Shown here piece after piece: positions 34,801 to 37,339 of a stretch of DNA of 37,339 nucleotides. The notes below the pieces were generated by a model, which did not search any database, was not told where the DNA came from, and worked only from the letters and a program-made list of their open reading frames with translations. Source of the DNA: Chlamydiota bacterium (GTDB lineage: Bacteria > Chlamydiota > Chlamydiia > Chlamydiales > RGXB01); NCBI GenBank assembly GCA_016866475.1, contig VGMF01000005.1:1-37339 (forward strand), written 5' to 3'. Each line of letters starts with the position of its first letter. The stretch's first letter is position 1. The translations under genes were made by a program, and so were the position numbers.

Positions 34801-35402
34801 GATCTGAGGAGGAAATTGGGGGAGGCCCCCAGATGTGCGATCAAAAACTTTAGGGATCCTTCTTTTTCCTCTAGCGGAGGAAAATTTTCCTGATACGTTA
34901 TTGTTTCAGAAAAATCTATTTTCAGTTGAGGAAACGGTGCAGGTATTGGCACATCAGAGGTCTCTACTCTCCCGATCGATTTTTTAGAACTATAGACCTC
35001 GTTCAGCAAATTTTTTAGAGGCACATTCAGTAAGTTTTTTTCAGAAATTAGGATGATAGACCTTGAAGAGGGCAAATATTTTTTTATCTGAGCTTCGGGA
35101 TCCGATTCCCCGGTAATAAGATCTTTATTAAAAAAAGCTTCTTTCTTTTGAGACCTAGGATCTAACAGCCCCTCTTTGGGATAGAGGTTGTTTTTTGTCT
35201 CCCAATCGAGTCTGTCGAAAGCTCGATCCAAAAGGTAGGTGTTTTTGATTTTTTGTGACTTTGGAAAAAGGAATACAGCGGGTTCCACTTCAGGCTGTAA
35301 ACTCTCCTTAGGAAGCTGTATTTCACCCGTCATGGAAGAAGCTCTTATAGAATAAGAGCTTATCCAGAAAATTGTGATGAAGGTTCTTTTACGTATCCGC
35401 AC
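31845..35402 (-). CDS. Large exported protein with C-terminal VWA domain
   Basis: The 1185-residue product starts at GTG (GGAAA upstream), with a signal-peptide-like N-terminus (about 1-22, TFITIFWISSYSIRASS). About 850 residues without a recognised domain follow, poorly conserved in appearance, Ser/Lys/Glu-rich and with no obvious membrane helix after the signal. A von Willebrand A domain begins near residue 892: ILFILDGSRNT has the first metal-site Asp (D898) and Ser (S900), but the third MIDAS position is Asn (N902) rather than Ser; a later LILLCDSV strand matches the second Asp motif. So metal binding is plausible but altered. It follows the TPR gene by 20 bases in one operon, and VWA plus TPR gene pairs are common in envelope-associated Bat-type systems. 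No clear orthologue recognised. Confidence 0.75.
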   Translation of the reverse strand: MRIRKRTFITIFWISSYSIRASSMTGEIQLPKESLQPEVEPAVFLFPKSQKIKNTYLLDRAFDRLDWETKNNLYPKEGLLDPRSQKKEAFFNKDLITGESDPEAQIKKYLPSSRSIILISEKNLLNVPLKNLLNEVYSSKKSIGRVETSDVPIPAPFPQLKIDFSETITYQENFPPLEEKEGSLKFLIAHLGASPNFLLRSFGLSMAQLKEHIHLIDEEYLVPDLFWNSSTASFEPNFSKDPLLLNLKEPNSEINASSFILENEPSIPEKKQAFRIAKNFKSNFWVELGERDIKKVNLQLKETDYNYLEATIAFEGPIFFIEKGEPIWFEGLGKASLTGEKPELKVSNFILEKESSVDFDPLNLEPLKSERGTQSALILKKEGQNGMKKGDLLIATSSFQSKESLVADSAFEASLFDTRTLLIDTPPTLPSIFEPTTFEEEKIELTIPNQLLSSLANHSVKKIEPSSHVREPFAMQGETNYLQSPLQRIFCWARYILEFNLDCLKAPIHSFCEYASDWIDPVEEKVSAFLSFLSSKLDVAPSLSLPISVATNPVSLVSTEQNFDKTTSLGPMFLSLGIVEIAKTFKLALSTKETQSSLISREFLQHEVEEEKIILPLSEKLEKSPADKGARFLVFHHPVFLPKERLLSQENKLRTFPKETGFTGFLGAFVENTDQTSLLFSRFETVSSYFPSKVPGTKSHLEEIFPKSILLSHIDVLYPGFIKISVQKETLLELFDANTEMLLSDKDRFDFLPGQKFTSSITLEHKKKVAFEPLQNEVCNEIVIDKIQVELPVTVQQKILKDFQSNNLKLFDIPSINRSLTSLTGTKMLNQQMSRLYFSIDSFNKIAMLSEDVSKEFQIKASGATLSVKEGYGIEIELELLGTSKPSILDQEILFILDGSRNTPAAHFEIYKTAILRSLKSFSPATRFNIYFTGKNLIKLFDQPMGVSQDKQILAKRFLDQLESFQGVEQGLLLKTCTNLIPEEDDTKLTSLILLCDSVKPIKQLTYLEEAKKIVTKNRGNLQIITATMQQKENQDLKFISLLGSGESFIFPSESSFVRKFGSMIRQIKYPYLTNLSITPLTDGVEIIPNNQMIHPIFINKALRFYAVRETNEPFSILIQGMCDGKIFQIRKEIRTISNESIRAKMKQELLQKRAAIGFESYIKKQDSSKLEETNKRLELFDIRL

Positions 35403-35422
35403 GGTTTTTTTTCCAAAAATGG

Positions 35423-37339
35423 TTAATCAAAAAGGTTTTCCTTTTCTTTAAGGCGCATCTCAATAAAATGGGAGATCCCTTTTTCTTTTTTCATCGATGA
35501 TAAAAGTTTCAGCCCTTCAAGTCTGTAGACGTTGGCCTCTTGCACATGATCCTCGTTTTGTTCCAAACGGAACTTGGCCAAGAGCATCTCCACTTGGATC
35601 AGCTGCATGTACTCTTCAAAAATTTGTTTTGCTTTCGAGTTTGTCGCAAAGCTGGCTCTATAGGCTTGCACCTGTGGGTCTTTAGAGTTGGTGTAGTCCT
35701 CTTTGACACGATTCAAAAAGAAAAGGTTTTTCAGATCCTTCTCAAGCTCTTCAGATAAAAGTGTGCGTGCATCCACATAAACGAGGCTTGCCTCAAGATG
35801 GAGAGGCTCGGAGACACTGTCTTTTTGGATTTGCAGACCCTTAAGGTAATTGATTTTTTCTTCAATTTGTTCTTGGGTAAACCCATCTAGGTGATCTAGC
35901 TCGAGGCGGATTTTATGTATGCGGGCATATTCGGAGGCCATAGTTCTGTTTACACTTGATACAAGGACGGCTTCGTTAAGCGCCTCATAGGCCAGTTGTT
36001 TATTACCTTGCACTTCGTAGCATTTTGAAAGTTCTATTAAGGCTTCCTGTCTAAGATTCCAGGAGTGTGCGTTCTTTCTGTAAGCATCCACAAGGCTCTC
36101 TAGATAAACCTGTTTTTGTTTAATATTTCCCTCTTTGTGGGCAATACGGACTAGACGCATCATATCCCACTCCAAGTTCGGAGCCGCTTGGATTTGTTGG
36201 GCAACACTCTGTTTTTCGGAAAAAAAGATCGATTGTAAAATTTTTTTAGCCTTTGCCAAGTTTTGAGGGATTGTGGTCTCTTTAGTTTCGGTTTTTCCGT
36301 AGACAGGGCTTTGGATAGGGGATTCGTCATACAAAAGATTTGAAAGCCAAAGAAGATTTTCTTTGCGGATCTCAACATCGCCTCTTTCGAAGGCCTGGTA
36401 AAGATGCTCGGCCGCTTTTTCCTGGATACTTTTAAGTTTTTTTGATTGGCTTTGGGTCAGATTCGGAATCGATTCGAGGGTCTCTTTGTATCTCAAGAGC
36501 GCATTGAAGATCTGAATATGCATAGATCCCAAATGATTTTGCCTTTGAGCAAGCTGAACCGCCTTTTCGGCGTGATCGATAAAAGCATCATAATTTGTAC
36601 GCATTCTGTCGTAGCATAAAGCCAAAAGAAGGTGGGCATCCGCTATTGAGGTGTGTTTAGAATAATCCTGTATGTAGGTCAAAAGTTTTTGCATCGATTC
36701 TTGGGTGTATCCTAAATCGTACCCTACTTTAGCCTGCAAAAATCGACTCTCCTGAATCTCTTTGTCTGACAACCCTTTAGCATTGGATAAAATCCATGAC
36801 AGATCGCTGTAAAATTGGATTTTGGAGAACTCCTCAATCCCTTGTGCCTCCTTTTGGATCAAATCATAGAGCTGCAGCGTTCCCGATAAATAGTAGCGCC
36901 AGGCAAGATGGATCTGATCGGACCCCGGGAAGGTATCAATAAAGCTTTTAAGGCTTGTGCGCGAAAGCTCGTATTGTTCATTGTCATACGTCACCAGGCC
37001 ATACTCCAGTAAAAGAGAATCTGCGCTTTCAAAATCTGAAAACTGTTTCAAGATTTTTTCTAGCTGATTCTGGGCTTCTTGAGTTTTGAGTTGCTCTTTC
37101 AATAAAAGGGCGTGGATAAAAATTGCTTTAGGTATCTCTTTATCTTTTGGAAAAGCAGACTCGAAGTCCTTTAGTGCTTTTTCATATCTAGCGAGCTCTT
37201 TGAGCTGCTGGCTTGATCCAAGCTCGATTAGGTACAGGTTCTTATTTTGGGACTCATCAAGACCATTTCTGGCATCAAGTTTATCCACTATTTCCAAAGC
37301 CTTATCGTACATCTTTGCCCCAAATAAAGAGCGAGAGTA
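35423..37339 (-). CDS. TPR-repeat protein (partial, N-terminus beyond right edge)
   Basis: The frame is open to the right edge (nine codons beyond the first Met at 37312), so the true start is outside and the protein is longer than the 638 residues seen. It is almost entirely helical and contains many tetratricopeptide-like units: GAKMYDKALEIVDKL at the edge, RYEKALKDFESAF, GYTQESMQKLLTYIQDY, NYDAFIDHAEKAVQLA and NKQLAYEALNEAVLV. TPR solenoids act as protein-binding platforms. It precedes the VWA gene by 20 bases in the same direction, so the two products probably work together. No signal peptide can be judged because the N-terminus is missing. Confidence 0.8.
   Translation of the reverse strand, partial: YSRSLFGAKMYDKALEIVDKLDARNGLDESQNKNLYLIELGSSQQLKELARYEKALKDFESAFPKDKEIPKAIFIHALLLKEQLKTQEAQNQLEKILKQFSDFESADSLLLEYGLVTYDNEQYELSRTSLKSFIDTFPGSDQIHLAWRYYLSGTLQLYDLIQKEAQGIEEFSKIQFYSDLSWILSNAKGLSDKEIQESRFLQAKVGYDLGYTQESMQKLLTYIQDYSKHTSIADAHLLLALCYDRMRTNYDAFIDHAEKAVQLAQRQNHLGSMHIQIFNALLRYKETLESIPNLTQSQSKKLKSIQEKAAEHLYQAFERGDVEIRKENLLWLSNLLYDESPIQSPVYGKTETKETTIPQNLAKAKKILQSIFFSEKQSVAQQIQAAPNLEWDMMRLVRIAHKEGNIKQKQVYLESLVDAYRKNAHSWNLRQEALIELSKCYEVQGNKQLAYEALNEAVLVSSVNRTMASEYARIHKIRLELDHLDGFTQEQIEEKINYLKGLQIQKDSVSEPLHLEASLVYVDARTLLSEELEKDLKNLFFLNRVKEDYTNSKDPQVQAYRASFATNSKAKQIFEEYMQLIQVEMLLAKFRLEQNEDHVQEANVYRLEGLKLLSSMKKEKGISHFIEMRLKEKENLFD

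Overview
The window looks like part of a chromosome of a member of the phylum Chlamydiae, probably an environmental (Waddlia/Parachlamydia-like) lineage rather than Chlamydia proper. Several gene blocks recall the order I remember from Chlamydia trachomatis: recB-recC next to a YgeD/LplT-type transporter, rpsT beside a small membrane protein and rpoD, tyrB followed directly by an mreC-like gene, and a compact gspD-gspE-gspF type II secretion operon. Genus placement is inference from memory, not from a search. No rRNA, CRISPR array, insertion sequence or prophage was seen; the one tRNA is tRNA-Ala(GGC).

Layout. 1-6320 (minus): a RecBCD-type recombination operon, recC-N, recC-C, recB, recD, with every junction overlapping; recC is split into two reading frames and recD runs off the left edge. 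6341-8071 (plus): LplT-like MFS transporter. 8131-11172: rpsT (minus), a small membrane protein (plus), a short CoiA-like nuclease (minus), rpoD (plus) and tRNA-Ala. 11405-14374: a hypothetical gene (minus), then tyrB and mreC (plus). 14421-16218 (minus): two overlapping TagB/TagF-like glycerophosphotransferase-type genes, divergent from mutY (16233-17222, plus). 17313-19080: three small membrane proteins of unknown role and a small reading frame interrupted by TGA. 19174-27103 (plus): a tightly packed secretion operon (membrane protein, gspD, gspE, gspF, two prepilins) whose last gene encodes an exported glycosyltransferase-like protein. 27215-30845 (plus): a secreted protein with about 30 MORN/YwqK-type repeats and an MFS transporter that appears to start at CTG. 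31187-31723 (minus): rsmD. 31845-37339 (minus): a TPR-rich protein cut by the right edge, followed by a 1185-residue exported VWA protein.

How the genes fit together. Four genes concern DNA repair or uptake (recBCD, mutY, coiA-like). MreC fits the MreB-based division of Chlamydiae. The secretion operon, the MORN protein, the glycosyltransferase and the VWA/TPR pair all point to export and envelope functions. The most unusual points are the split recC, the short CoiA-like nuclease, the tandem TagF-like pair, the glycosyltransferase coupled to the secretion operon, the CTG start, the TGA-interrupted small frame, and the run of hairpins near 30.9 kb.
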